A DNA stretch of 64,000 bases from Halodurantibacterium flavum (GCF_042681825.1 NZ_JBHUGH010000001.1:1-64000), one strand, 5' to 3'; shown: positions 19,642 to 28,966, counted from the first letter of the stretch. Notes: a model not told the origin generated them from the letters alone. A program made the numbers and translations.

Positions 19642-21131
19642 CAGCCCGCCTCGCAGAACGGATAGATGTCGGCGCGGGGCACATTGCGGTACGGAAGCGT
19701 GGTGAGGTCGGCCGGCCCCCAGTCCGGCGTATCGACGATCACGATCTCTTCCGAAATGTCTTCCCAGACCGCGCGGAAATGGGTCTTCGAGCGCAGGACG
19801 ACGATCCCGAAATCTTCCGGCTTCAATCCAAACTCGGTGAAGGGGTCAGTGTCGATGCAGGTGACAGGCGTTTCCGTGACGATGACGTCAATGCCGGCGA
19901 CCCGAAGATGCGCGGCAAGACCAAGATTGATCCGGCTGTTACGACGCATGGGCCCGGTGCCGATATAGGTTTTCGGACCCGCCCAGATGATCTCGGCTTC
20001 CACCTCGACCGGTCCGCCGGCCCGCGGGTCGGAGTGGCCCCCGATGCGGAAGGTCATGCTGGCGCCGGCCCCGGCCTCGACCGCCTGACGGGCGGTGATC
20101 GGATCCCATAGGTAAGGAACCGCGACGCGCTTGACGCCCTCCTGAAGCAGCGCACGCAGGACATGGGTGCTGTCATTCATCCGGTCGGCATGCTCGAGGA
20201 TGACGACCGGGCGCGTCGCGTTCCTGGCACTCGCCACCGCATGGTCGATGCCCTTGCCCAGCGGCACGGCGAAGCCCGGCTTGTAGATCGCGACCCGCTC
20301 AGCCCAGATGGCATCGGAAAGCGCTTGCGCCTGATCGCGTGCAAGATCCGCATCGCCATCGGTCACGACGACCACCGAAAAGCCGCAATTGGGCACGTCG
20401 GCATAGGAGAACCCCGCGAAGACGGAAACATCCAGGATGCCAGGCACCTGCGAGGGCAACTCGATCGAACGTCGCACGAACCCGGCGAGTGGCTCAAGCG
20501 AGGTCGCGCTGAGGATCGACGGCACCATCAACCCCGGCCGGACGAGGGCTGTGACCGGGCGGATTTCCCCCCTGAGGGTCCGGGCCATGCAGCGCCCCGC
20601 ACGCCGTCCCGTATCGCCCATGTCGATATGCGGCGAGAAATGGTAACCGAAGGTCGCATTGGCGGGGGCAACGGAAGCCCCGTCCAGATTTGCATGGTAG
20701 TCGAGCGCCAGGATCAGCGGAACGTCCGGCCCGATCGCCGCCCGCACCCGCGTCGTCAGGTCGCCGTCCGGGTCCGTCCTGCTGGGCGTCGTCAAGGCGC
20801 CATGCAGGTGCAGCAGCACGCCATCGATACGCCCGGCCCCGGCGCGGAGCGCCTCCACGATCATCTCGGCATAATGCTCGAAGGCCGCCTCCTCGGCCGG
20901 GCCGCGTGCGCCCGCCTCGGTCTGGACGATGGGCAGCATCTCAAAGCCCGCCTCCTCGCAGGCGTCGATGAAACCGCCCATCACGGTGTTGGTACCGCGA
21001 AAGCGGTCCAGAATATCGTCCCCGCGGGCCTCGAAATGCTCGAAATCGGCGATGCTGGTCAGGCCGGGCAGAAAGCTGACCGATTCCAGGTTGAAGCCGG
21101 CAAGGGCGATGCGCATCGGCTGCTCCTTCAT
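19641..21131 (-). CDS. M81-family metallopeptidase (MlrC-like)
   Basis: A 496-residue protein of the M81 (MlrC) family, named after microcystinase C, which releases the beta-amino acid Adda from linearised microcystin. Candidate metal ligands are visible: the Glu of AGFNLESVSFLP, LLHLHGAL, the Asp and His of LALDYHANLD, and the His of YHFSPHIDMGDTGRRAG. The C-terminal MlrC_C domain has the glycine-rich MTFRIGGHSDPRAGGPV segment and a final PYRNVPRADIYPF. Its start overlaps the permease stop as ATGA. Being embedded in a peptide importer operon, it probably hydrolyses the imported compound in the cytoplasm. M81 proteins are common in non-microcystin degraders, so the real substrate may be quite different. 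Confidence 0.9.
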   Translation of the reverse strand: MKEQPMRIALAGFNLESVSFLPGLTSIADFEHFEARGDDILDRFRGTNTVMGGFIDACEEAGFEMLPIVQTEAGARGPAEEAAFEHYAEMIVEALRAGAGRIDGVLLHLHGALTTPSRTDPDGDLTTRVRAAIGPDVPLILALDYHANLDGASVAPANATFGYHFSPHIDMGDTGRRAGRCMARTLRGEIRPVTALVRPGLMVPSILSATSLEPLAGFVRRSIELPSQVPGILDVSVFAGFSYADVPNCGFSVVVVTDGDADLARDQAQALSDAIWAERVAIYKPGFAVPLGKGIDHAVASARNATRPVVILEHADRMNDSTHVLRALLQEGVKRVAVPYLWDPITARQAVEAGAGASMTFRIGGHSDPRAGGPVEVEAEIIWAGPKTYIGTGPMRRNSRINLGLAAHLRVAGIDVIVTETPVTCIDTDPFTEFGLKPEDFGIVVLRSKTHFRAVWEDISEEIVIVDTPDWGPADLTTLPYRNVPRADIYPFCEAG

Positions 21132-22030
21132 GTCTTGGTTTTCTTGGTGGCGGTCGAGGCAAGGTCACGCGGATCGAACATGTCGCGCACCGTGTCCCCC
21201 AGCATGTTGAAGGCCAGCACCGACAGCGTCAGCATCAACCCGGGGGCGACCGCCAGCCACGGCGCCTGCAGAACATAGCTCAGCCCGTCGCGGATGATGT
21301 TGCCCCAGCTTGCATCGGGCGGCTGCACGCCAAGGCCCAGAAAGCTGAGGCTGGCCTCTTCGCGGATGGCGCTTGCGATGCCCAGCGTGCCCATCACGAT
21401 GATCGGTCCCATGATGTTGGGAAAGACGTGGCGGGCCATGATCCTGAGGTCGCTGGCCCCGAAGGACCGGCTGGCCGAGATGAACTCGTTGTTCTTCACC
21501 GTCAGCGTCATCGACCGCGCCAGCCTGATGAAGGACGGGATGCTGGACGCGCCGATGGCCACGATCAGGACGGGCAGCGACGATCCCAGCAGCGCCACGA
21601 TCATCAGCGCCAGCAGCAGCGAGGGGAAGGACAGCATGATGTCGACGCACCAACCCGTCACGCGGTCGAACCACCCCATCCAGAAACCGGCCATAATGCC
21701 GATGGGAATGCCGATTGCCATGGCGAACAGAACCGCCACCACGCCGACGGTCAGCGCGGGCCGCGTGCCCCAGATCAGGCGGCTGAGGACATCGCGGCCA
21801 TAATCGTCGGTGCCCAGCCAGTGCACGGTGCTTGGCGGCCGGAGGGTGTTCAGCAGACTTTGGGCCTTGGGGTCATAGGGCGCGATCACCGGCGCGAAAA
21901 CCGCCACGACCACCAGCGCCAGGATGATCCCCAGCCCGATCATTGCACCGCGGTCGCGGGCGAGGATGCCGAAGGCGCGGCCGGCGCGCCTGGGCCGCCG
22001 GGCGCTTGCGGATGTTGCAAGTTCACTCAT
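21128..22030 (-). CDS. Dpp-type ABC transporter permease (DppC-like)
   Basis: A 300-residue inner-membrane permease with a charged N-terminus, a first hydrophobic segment at about residues 30-52 and five more. The LGTDDYGRDVLSRLIWGTR segment is the DppC signature, and the EAA loop (SRSFGASDLRIMARHVFPNI) contacts the ATPases. It overlaps the DppB-like gene by eight bases and the metallopeptidase gene by four. It pairs with the DppB-like subunit to form the channel. Confidence 0.95.
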   Translation of the reverse strand: MSELATSASARRPRRAGRAFGILARDRGAMIGLGIILALVVVAVFAPVIAPYDPKAQSLLNTLRPPSTVHWLGTDDYGRDVLSRLIWGTRPALTVGVVAVLFAMAIGIPIGIMAGFWMGWFDRVTGWCVDIMLSFPSLLLALMIVALLGSSLPVLIVAIGASSIPSFIRLARSMTLTVKNNEFISASRSFGASDLRIMARHVFPNIMGPIIVMGTLGIASAIREEASLSFLGLGVQPPDASWGNIIRDGLSYVLQAPWLAVAPGLMLTLSVLAFNMLGDTVRDMFDPRDLASTATKKTKT

Positions 22031-22964
22031 ATTTCACCCGTGGATCGAAAAGCGCATAGCTGAGATCGACAAGGACGTTCACGACCACGACCACGAAGGC
22101 GAACATCATCAGCCCCGACTGGATCAGCGGGTAGTCCCGGGTCGAGATCGCACCCACCAGCAGCTTGCCGAGACCAGGCCGGTTGAACACCGTTTCGGTG
22201 AGGATCGCCCCGCCTAGCACGGTGCCGGTGTAAAGCCCCATTGCCGTGATGACCGGGATCATGATGTTGCGCAGAACATGCTTGTAATAGACCTTGCCTG
22301 CCGTCAGCCCCTTGGCGTGCGCCGTGCGGACGAAGTCCTGGCCCATCACCTCCAGCATGCTGGAGCGCGTCAGCCGAGTAATGTAGGCGGCCTGAATGAT
22401 TCCCAGGCTGAAGGCCGGCAGGACCAGCTTCCACAGATGCTCGGCCAGCGTTCCGTCGTTGATCGTATGCATGACCGGAAACCAGCCAAGCCCGAGCGAG
22501 AAGACGAGCAGCAGGACGATGCCCAGATAGAACGCCGGCATCGAGAAACCCAGCAAGGCGAAGAGCCTGCCCGCCGAGTCGACCCATGTGTTGCGGTAGA
22601 TGGCGGTGGTGACGCCAAGCGGTATCCCGATGGCCGCGCCCACCAGCAGCGCCGAAAGCGCCAGCGTCAGCGTATAGGGAAACAGCGCAAAGATCTGGTC
22701 GGCGACCGGCTGATTGGTGACCAGCGACCGCCCCAGATCGCCCTGAAGAAGGCCTGCCATGAAGCCCAGATACTGCTCGGCCAATGGCCGATCGAGGCCC
22801 ATCTGGACACGGAAAGCCTCGATCGCGGCAGGGGTGGCGTAGTCGCCCAGAACGACTTCCGCCGGATCGGCGGGGACGACGCGCATCGCAAAGAAGACGA
22901 TGGTCACGACAGCCCACATGATCCCGACCGCGGTCAGCAGCCGCTTGATTGCATAGTTCAGCAT
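22023..22964 (-). CDS. Dpp-type ABC transporter permease (DppB-like)
   Basis: A 313-residue permease with six hydrophobic segments. Family features are the N-terminal YAIKRLLTAVGIMWAVVTIV, the periplasmic QMGLDRPLAEQYLGFMAGLLQGDLGRS, the EAA loop region ending in VRTAHAKGLTAGKVYYKHVL and the C-terminal RPGLGKLLVGAISTRDYPLIQ. It follows the binding-protein gene by 59 bases. It forms the transmembrane path with the DppC-like subunit. Confidence 0.95.
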   Translation of the reverse strand: MLNYAIKRLLTAVGIMWAVVTIVFFAMRVVPADPAEVVLGDYATPAAIEAFRVQMGLDRPLAEQYLGFMAGLLQGDLGRSLVTNQPVADQIFALFPYTLTLALSALLVGAAIGIPLGVTTAIYRNTWVDSAGRLFALLGFSMPAFYLGIVLLLVFSLGLGWFPVMHTINDGTLAEHLWKLVLPAFSLGIIQAAYITRLTRSSMLEVMGQDFVRTAHAKGLTAGKVYYKHVLRNIMIPVITAMGLYTGTVLGGAILTETVFNRPGLGKLLVGAISTRDYPLIQSGLMMFAFVVVVVNVLVDLSYALFDPRVKYE

Positions 22965-23023
22965 GACGGTTCCTTTGCCCGTGGCTGCGCCCCGCCAGAT
23001 GGCGGGACGCAGGACCGGCGGGC

Positions 23024-24592
23024 TTAGCGCAGCAGGCGCGCGTCCTCGGTCACTTCGTAGATCGAGCGGCTTTTCGTCTCGAAGCCCAGGTCGAGGCGCG
23101 GGCTGCGCGCCAACGCATAGTTGCGGGTGTAAAGTGGAACGACCGCGATCTCGTCCATGATGACCCGCTGCGCCTCCGCCCAGAGCTCGATCTGACGCTC
23201 TTCGTCCAGCTCGAACTGGGCCTCTTCGATCAGTTCGTCGACGGAAGGTCCGATCTGCCCCAAATGGGAAAAGTTGGTGATCGCGCCCGGTTGACCAATC
23301 GCAGCCTCACTGTGGAAGAACTGGGTCAGGTAAACGGTGCCATCCAGCGGATAGCGGAACGCCCCGTATAGCACGACCGGGTTCTGGTTTTCGCGGATGA
23401 CACGGTGATAAGTCGGATGGTCCACGACGTTCAGTTGCAGATCAACGCCGATATTGCGCCACATCTCCTGGATCACCTGCATCGGGGGAAGGTAGATGTC
23501 CGAGTTGCTCATCGCCACCGACAGGGACAGCCCGTCCCCGTGGCCAGCTTCGGCGAGCAGTTCGCGCGCGCGGTCGGGATCGAAATCCAGTTGCCGCACG
23601 TCTTCGGTATGTCCGATATAGCCGGCGGGCAGCGGGCTGTTCTCGACATAGGCAAGATCCGCGCCGAAGAAGTTCGCCAAGGCCGCACGGTCGGTCCCCA
23701 GAGCCAGCGCCTCGCGAACGGAAGGATCCGAAATCGGATCGAGGCTCATGTTCATGTGCAGAGTGAACATGTTCGCGGGGGCTGTCAGATCGACTTCCAT
23801 GCCGTTCGAGCGCATGCGGTCAACGGCGTCCTGACGGGCGGGAATATCGCTCGCATGGATTTCGCCCGCGATCAGGGCCAGCTCCCGCGTTGCGGCGTCC
23901 GGCATGAACTGCACGACCAGCCGCTCGACCGTCGGCACGCCGCCCCAGTAGTCGGGGTTTGCCGCCAGCGAAAAGCTTTCGCGGGCGCGATATCCCTCAT
24001 GTTGGAAGGGGCCGGTGCCGATCGGATGGGTGCGAGCGTCGATCCCGTCCTCGGCGGCGGCGCGGGACATGATGTAGCCGATGTTGTTGTTGACGAGCAG
24101 GGCGGGAAGATTCGGAACCACGCCGTCGGTCGTGATGCGGACGGTCAGATCATCCACCGCTTCAACCGACAGAACCGGGTCGAGAAGACCGGCATGGGGC
24201 GAGGGATTGTCAGCGTCGCGCACCCGTTCCAGCGTGAAGACGACGTCGTCTGCGGTGAAAGGCCCGTATCCATGGTGCCACTGGACCCCTTCGCGCAGTG
24301 TGAAGGTCCACACTTCTCCGCTCTCGTCGACCTCCCACGCCGTGGCCAGCGCGGGCTGCAATTCAGCCGCATCCATGGTTCCTTTTGGAAAGCGGACCAT
24401 GGCCTCGTAGACAGCGGCGAAGATCGGCCATTCCCCCGTGCCGACAGAGAAATGCGGATCGATGGTGCGAATGTCGTCCACACCGACCCCGATGCGCACC
24501 ACCTGATTGTCCGCGAGGTCCTGGGCCAAGACCCCAGCAGCCGTGGAAAGGGCGATAATGGATGCCGCCCCCAATCGCAGAATATGTCTCAT
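23024..24592 (-). CDS. Dpp-type ABC transporter substrate-binding protein
   Basis: A 522-residue periplasmic binding protein of the peptide/opine/nickel family (SBP_bac_5) with a Sec signal peptide (MRHILRLGAASIIALSTAAG). The mature part has DIRTIDPHFSVGTGEWPIFA, the WTFTLREGVQWHHGYGPFTA and DDVVFTLERV segments that define the family, and GTGPFQHEGY. The start at 24592 has GGGAG upstream; a longer frame has no signal-like start. It is the first structural gene after the RpiR regulator and is expected to bind the compound later attacked by the M81, aminotransferase and BKACE enzymes. Confidence 0.93.
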   Translation of the reverse strand: MRHILRLGAASIIALSTAAGVLAQDLADNQVVRIGVGVDDIRTIDPHFSVGTGEWPIFAAVYEAMVRFPKGTMDAAELQPALATAWEVDESGEVWTFTLREGVQWHHGYGPFTADDVVFTLERVRDADNPSPHAGLLDPVLSVEAVDDLTVRITTDGVVPNLPALLVNNNIGYIMSRAAAEDGIDARTHPIGTGPFQHEGYRARESFSLAANPDYWGGVPTVERLVVQFMPDAATRELALIAGEIHASDIPARQDAVDRMRSNGMEVDLTAPANMFTLHMNMSLDPISDPSVREALALGTDRAALANFFGADLAYVENSPLPAGYIGHTEDVRQLDFDPDRARELLAEAGHGDGLSLSVAMSNSDIYLPPMQVIQEMWRNIGVDLQLNVVDHPTYHRVIRENQNPVVLYGAFRYPLDGTVYLTQFFHSEAAIGQPGAITNFSHLGQIGPSVDELIEEAQFELDEERQIELWAEAQRVIMDEIAVVPLYTRNYALARSPRLDLGFETKSRSIYEVTEDARLLR

Positions 24593-24641
24593 GTATTTCT
24601 CCCTGTTATATCGTTGTGCTGCGGCGTCGTCGCGCGGTTCT

Positions 24642-25505
24642 TCAGCGGTAGGCGCCAAGGACCTGAAGCTGCGCCTCTCTTTGCTCTATCGCGGCCACGG
24701 CCTTTGCCCCATCCGCCGCGGCAATCAGTGCGATGAGCGCCTGCGAGATAGATTGCGCGGCGATGATTGACTGGAAGAGCGCAGGCCCCTCGTTTGCCGC
24801 CACGAAAAGATGCGCCGCATGCTCTGCCAAAGGTGAGATGGGGCTGTCGGTGATCGCAAGCACGGCCACGCCAGCCTTGACCGCCTGCTGCGTCAACTCG
24901 ACCGTTTCGGCGCTGTAGGGCGCGAAGCCGACCGAGACCAACATGTCGCGATGATCCAGGCCGATCAGAGGCGTCGACAGCCCGACACCGTTATCTGACA
25001 TGAGCTGGCCATTGTCCCTGATCGTGCCGAACGCATAGGCCATCGAGAACGCAACCGGATAGCAGCTGCGTCGGCCAAGGAAGCAGACCCGCCGAGCCGC
25101 TCGAAGGGCTGAAACCGCCACCTCTAGCTGCTCCGGCATGATGGCATGCCAGCTGCGCTGGAGATTGCGTTCATCCATGGCCATCGCCTCGCTGATGATC
25201 TGTCGCAAGGCCTCGTGGCCAGGCCGCGATGCCAGGCTCCGCGCCCTGGCTGTCAGCGGTCCTTCGTCGCGGTTCCGAACCCGTGCCTGAATTTCATCAC
25301 GGAGTTCGTTCCAATCGGCGTAGCCGAGCCGGCGAACCAGCCGCAACATCGTCGGGGCCGTCACCTCAGCCTTCACGGACAAGGCGCGCATCGACGACAT
25401 CGCTATCTCATCGGCGTTGCTCAGCAGATAGCGCAGTGCCCGCACCAGTTGCGGGCTTAGGTCAGACTGATGGCGCTGCGCCCGCTCTTGAAGTTCGCTA
25501 CTCAA
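24642..25505 (-). CDS. RpiR/MurR-family transcriptional regulator
   Basis: A 287-residue regulator with an N-terminal RpiR-type helix-turn-helix (ALSVKAEVTAPTMLRLVRRL and then GYADWNELRDEI) and a C-terminal SIS domain from about residue 125 (RVCFLGRRSCYPVAFSMAYA, ITDSPISPLAEHAAHLFVA). SIS domains bind phosphosugars in many members, but RpiR proteins also control amino acid and opine genes. It is the first gene of the Dpp/M81/BKACE operon, 49 bases before the binding protein, and a pair of palindromic sites lies just upstream. Confidence 0.9.
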   Translation of the reverse strand: MSSELQERAQRHQSDLSPQLVRALRYLLSNADEIAMSSMRALSVKAEVTAPTMLRLVRRLGYADWNELRDEIQARVRNRDEGPLTARARSLASRPGHEALRQIISEAMAMDERNLQRSWHAIMPEQLEVAVSALRAARRVCFLGRRSCYPVAFSMAYAFGTIRDNGQLMSDNGVGLSTPLIGLDHRDMLVSVGFAPYSAETVELTQQAVKAGVAVLAITDSPISPLAEHAAHLFVAANEGPALFQSIIAAQSISQALIALIAAADGAKAVAAIEQREAQLQVLGAYR

Positions 25506-25518
25506 AGGTGCCCCAGTT

Positions 25519-25562
25519 GAAACATATGTTTCTTTAGATCAAACAACCGAAACAAATGTTTT
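25519..25562. promoter_or_regulatory. paired palindromic operators upstream of rpiR-like gene
   Basis: A perfect 14-bp palindrome GAAACATATGTTTC at 25519-25532 is followed at 25549-25562 by GAAACAAATGTTTT, which differs at two positions. The two centres are 30 bp apart, close to three helical turns, on the same face. RpiR-type regulators typically bind as multimers to such repeated palindromes. The region is A+T-rich compared with its surroundings and lies immediately before the operon. Confidence 0.65.
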
Positions 25563-25779
25563 GATTCGCTGCAAGGTTTTTTTTGGCAACGACATCTGCT
25601 TGGGGCCTGATGTGCGGCAGATCGGGACGCTGGAACGCGTGCAGGGTACCGTCGTCCACGACGGCATCGTCCGGACGGCTCCAGGAAGCGCCCGAAGCTG
25701 CGGATAGTTGCCGCTGATCTTCAGTCCGGGACCACCAGCCACGCAACTTCGCCCGCCATAGCGTATCGAACGTGCCTTC

Positions 25780-26700
25780 CTACGGCTGATCGGGGGCAGG
25801 AAGGACGCGGCCCTCGGCCTTTCGCAGCAGATTATGAACGCGTGTCGCGGCAATTTCGGCCTGGGCCATTGCGACGCCGATCTGGTTGAGGCCCGTCACC
25901 ACATCGCCCGCGGCAAGAATGCCGGGAACCGAGGTCTGCTGCCGGGCGTCCGTCAGAATGCGGCGGTCTTCATCGACCCGGACCCCCAGATCCCGCGCCA
26001 ATCCGCTGTGCGGATCGGAGCCAAGGCCGGAATAGATCGCGGCGAAATGCCGGCCCCTGCCCCCAGGCCCCTGCATCAGAACCCCGTCGTGGTGGAAATC
26101 CCAGTCCCAACCCGAAGCCTGCTCGATCCCGATCCCCGCATCGGACAGTGCTGCCCGGTCCCTCGCCGACAGGACAAGAGGCTGGCCAAGCGTCAGCAAC
26201 GTTATCTCGGGCGAGTAATGGCGCAGGAACAGCGCTTCGCTTGCGGCATGACGGTCGGCGCCGATAACTCCGACGGGTTTGCCGGTCAACTCGAACGCAT
26301 CGCAGACGGGACATAACCGGAGGCGACCCGAAGTGATAGCCTCAGTCGCCCCCGCAATCGACGGAAGCCGGTCAGTGACCCCTGTGGCAAGGATCACCTG
26401 CCGCGCGGGGATCGGCGCCCTGCCCATAACCTCAAACCCCTGCCCCGGCAGATGCGCAACGCGGATGACCTTTTCCTGCAGAACGCTGACACCAAGGTCG
26501 GTCAGCTGGCGGCGCATCCGGTCAAGCAGTTCCTCTCCGGGAATTCCCGCTGGAAAGCCGGGATGGTTATGCGATCTCGGGATCAGCGCCGCGCGACTGC
26601 CCCCCGCGTCGATGACCAGAACGCGCCTGCGGAACCGCGCCAGATAGATGGCCGCAGTCAGACCCGCAGGGCCGCCGCCGATGACGATGCAGTCAAGCAT
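25780..26700 (-). CDS. thioredoxin-reductase-like FAD/NAD(P) oxidoreductase
   Basis: A 306-residue two-dinucleotide-fold flavoprotein. It has FAD motif VIGGGPAGLTAAIYLARFRR, a redox-type CPVCDA motif in the position of the thioredoxin reductase disulfide, an NAD(P) segment starting KPVGVIGADRHAASEA and a C-terminal AAGDVVTGLNQIGVAMAQAE. The first Gly-x-Gly of the second dinucleotide fold is partly lost (GADRHA), so cofactor preference is unclear. The start at 26700 begins the FAD strand. It is not obviously in an operon. Thioredoxin itself may not be its partner; many such proteins reduce ferredoxin or act alone. Confidence 0.85.
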   Translation of the reverse strand: MLDCIVIGGGPAGLTAAIYLARFRRRVLVIDAGGSRAALIPRSHNHPGFPAGIPGEELLDRMRRQLTDLGVSVLQEKVIRVAHLPGQGFEVMGRAPIPARQVILATGVTDRLPSIAGATEAITSGRLRLCPVCDAFELTGKPVGVIGADRHAASEALFLRHYSPEITLLTLGQPLVLSARDRAALSDAGIGIEQASGWDWDFHHDGVLMQGPGGRGRHFAAIYSGLGSDPHSGLARDLGVRVDEDRRILTDARQQTSVPGILAAGDVVTGLNQIGVAMAQAEIAATRVHNLLRKAEGRVLPAPDQP

Positions 26701-27261
26701 CGCCGAGGTTCGCCCGGCAGGATGGGAGGAAGACCGTGCGCTCATGTGCCCTGGTTGCCTCCTGCAAGGGGATCGGGATGATCGGCCGGTCGAACATCAT
26801 GCTGCCCGCGCCGGTCAGGTCATGGGCGCGGCGCCACCAGCCGGGGACGTTGCATCTTGCTGTGGGCCGGACGGGGCCTCGGGTTTCGAGGGGGCGTTTC
26901 AGGTAGCGTTCTTCCGTTGGCGGAGTGGCCTGTCACGCGACGTCGAGCCTTGCTGCATGGTATCGCGAATGCGGGCGATCTGAAGGTCGGTAACCGCGAA
27001 TGGGGCGCAATGTTCCGGCGCCTTCAGAATAACGGCGGCGGCGCGGGAATGCTGGAACAAGGGCGGCGCCTGCCTGTTCTGCTCCCCATGGCATGCGCGT
27101 CCTGACGAAGACGGCGCCGTCGCGTGCGCCGATCAGAACGGGCAGGAGGAGGTCGGGACCAATCAGGCTGAAGCGCGGAAGACGGCCAACGCCAAGATGC
27201 GGGCCAGGCCGGCCGGAGGACCCCCGGCACACCGGACAAACAAGCGACAAGGAGACGCAAC
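26701..27261. other. intergenic stretch without a recognised gene
   Basis: About 560 bases between the flavoprotein and the zinc alcohol dehydrogenase. Short frames on both strands show no family motif. A minus-strand segment around 27080-27180 (SLIGPDLLLPVLIGARDGAV) looks protein-like but has no start signal and may belong to a decayed gene. Confidence 0.35.
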
Positions 27262-28410
27262 ATGCTCGCAGCCGACTATCGGGGACCGTACCGTATACGC
27301 GTCTCCCACAAGCCCGAGCCGGAGATACTTCATCCACGGGACGCAATCGTCCGGGTCACGCGGTCCTGTGTCTGCGGATCTGACCTGCATCTCTACCATG
27401 GGCTGGTGCCGGACACCCGCGTCGGCATGACCTTCGGCCACGAGTTCTGCGGCATCGTCGAGGAAATCGGCAGCGAGGTCGAAAGCATCAAGCCCGGCGA
27501 TCATGTGCTGGTGCCGTTCAACATCGCCTGCGGCCAATGCCACTTCTGCAAGCAGGGACTTTTCGGCAACTGCCACGAGGCGAATGCCCAGGCCACGGCT
27601 GTGGGCGGCATCTATGGCTACTCGCATACGGCGGGCGGCTATGACGGCGGGCAGGCACAGTATGTGCGCGTACCTTATGCCGACGTCGGTCCGACGCTGA
27701 TCCCCGACTGGATGGACCCGGACGATGCCGTGATGCTGACCGATGTCGTGCCGACCGGCTACCAGGCGGCCGAGATGGGCGGCATTGCGCGCGGCGACAC
27801 CGTGGTCGTCTTTGGCGCCGGTCCCGTCGGGATCATGGCCGCCCGCTGCGCCTGGCTCTTCGGCGCCGGGCGGGTCATCGTCATCGACCGGGAACCCTAT
27901 CGGCTGGACTTCGCCCGCAGCTACTGCCCCGCCGAGGTCTATGACTTCCGCGAGATCCCCGACATGGCGGTGTTCATCAAGAAGCAGACGGATTCCCTTG
28001 GCGCGGATGTCTGCATCGACGCCGTTGGTGGCGACGCTGCCGGGAATGCGCTGCACACCCTCTTTGGCGCAAAGCTGAAGTGGCAAGCCGGTTCGGCCAT
28101 CCCCCTGCACTGGGCGATCAACTCGGTCAGGAAGGGCGGGATCGTGTCGATCGTCGGTGTCTATGGGCCGACCGGAAACATGGTGCCGATCGGCAATGTC
28201 GTGAACAAGGGCATAACGATCCGGGCCAATCAGGCGTCGGTCAAGCGGCTGCTGCCCCGGCTGATCGAGCATGTGCGCAACGGGCTGATAGACCCGAAGG
28301 CGCTGATCACGCACCGCCTGTCGCTTGAAGATGTGCCCGATGCCTATCGCCTGTTCTCCGGCAAGCTGGATGGCTGCATCAAGCCGGTGCTCTATCCCAA
28401 CGGATCGTAA
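27262..28410 (+). CDS. zinc-dependent alcohol/formaldehyde dehydrogenase (MDR family)
   Basis: A 382-residue medium-chain dehydrogenase with both zinc sites. The catalytic site is CVCGSDLHLYHG and GHEFCGIVEEIG, and the structural zinc loop has four Cys in CGQCHFCKQGLFGNC. The NAD fold is VVVFGAGPVGIMAARCAWLF followed by VIVIDREPYRLDFA. The sequence pattern, with an insert around residues 260-280, is closest to glutathione-independent formaldehyde dehydrogenase-like proteins. AAGGAGA precedes the start. It is followed after ten bases by a small gene on the same strand. Confidence 0.88.
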   Translation: MLAADYRGPYRIRVSHKPEPEILHPRDAIVRVTRSCVCGSDLHLYHGLVPDTRVGMTFGHEFCGIVEEIGSEVESIKPGDHVLVPFNIACGQCHFCKQGLFGNCHEANAQATAVGGIYGYSHTAGGYDGGQAQYVRVPYADVGPTLIPDWMDPDDAVMLTDVVPTGYQAAEMGGIARGDTVVVFGAGPVGIMAARCAWLFGAGRVIVIDREPYRLDFARSYCPAEVYDFREIPDMAVFIKKQTDSLGADVCIDAVGGDAAGNALHTLFGAKLKWQAGSAIPLHWAINSVRKGGIVSIVGVYGPTGNMVPIGNVVNKGITIRANQASVKRLLPRLIEHVRNGLIDPKALITHRLSLEDVPDAYRLFSGKLDGCIKPVLYPNGS

Positions 28411-28420
28411 GGAGGTCGTC

Positions 28421-28966
28421 ATGGCTGATACCCAACCGCAAGAGCATCGTGTCGATCCCGCCGGCGTCCCGGGCTGGGGCGTCGACAGCGATCCCCGGAA
28501 CGATCCGACCTATCCGTACCGGCTGCGGACCGAGGAGGGCGGACGAACCATGGACTGGACCCGACCCCCGTTGCAGCCGCGCTCGGTCGAGATCCTTCGC
28601 TCGATCGAGCACAACCGCCTGCCTGCCGTGACAGGAACCTCGTCCCCTCCGCGCGGGCTCAGCGGCGTCCTCCGGAGGGCGGCCTTCGCCTATAGCGAGT
28701 CCGACTGGCGGCACTGGCTTATCCTGCTGGGGGCGGACAGGCTGAACATGGCCGAGGGCGTCGTCGATGACCTGTCGCGCGGCAGCATTCCAAACGTCCC
28801 GCGCGAAATGGGCCTGCGCGCGGACTGGCAGTTCAACAGGACGAACCTGCTCCGGAAGGTGGCGGTTGCAGCTTCCATATCCGCTGCGGCCTGGCTGCTC
28901 TGCAAACGGAGGGACGGAACCCGGCAGGCCGGCCGTGCGCGTCGCTCGGCCGGGGCGCATCGCTGA
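28421..28966 (+). CDS. conserved-type hypothetical protein with C-terminal membrane segment
   Basis: A 181-residue protein beginning MADTQPQEHRVDPAGVPGWG, with a perfect GGAGG seven bases... upstream at 28411-28415, ten bases after the dehydrogenase stop, so the two are co-transcribed. The N-terminal 60 residues are polar and Pro/Asp-rich (DSDPRNDPTYPYRLR), the middle is mixed, and one hydrophobic helix (KVAVAASISAAAWLLCKRR) lies at about residues 147-165. I do not recognise a family with a known function. Association with the formaldehyde-type dehydrogenase suggests a stress role, by inference. Confidence 0.7.
   Translation: MADTQPQEHRVDPAGVPGWGVDSDPRNDPTYPYRLRTEEGGRTMDWTRPPLQPRSVEILRSIEHNRLPAVTGTSSPPRGLSGVLRRAAFAYSESDWRHWLILLGADRLNMAEGVVDDLSRGSIPNVPREMGLRADWQFNRTNLLRKVAVAASISAAAWLLCKRRDGTRQAGRARRSAGAHR

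Noticed and set aside
19641..21131. Microcystin degradation locus
   Set aside because: No MlrA- or MlrB-like genes occur in the window, and M81 proteins are widespread in bacteria with no link to microcystin.
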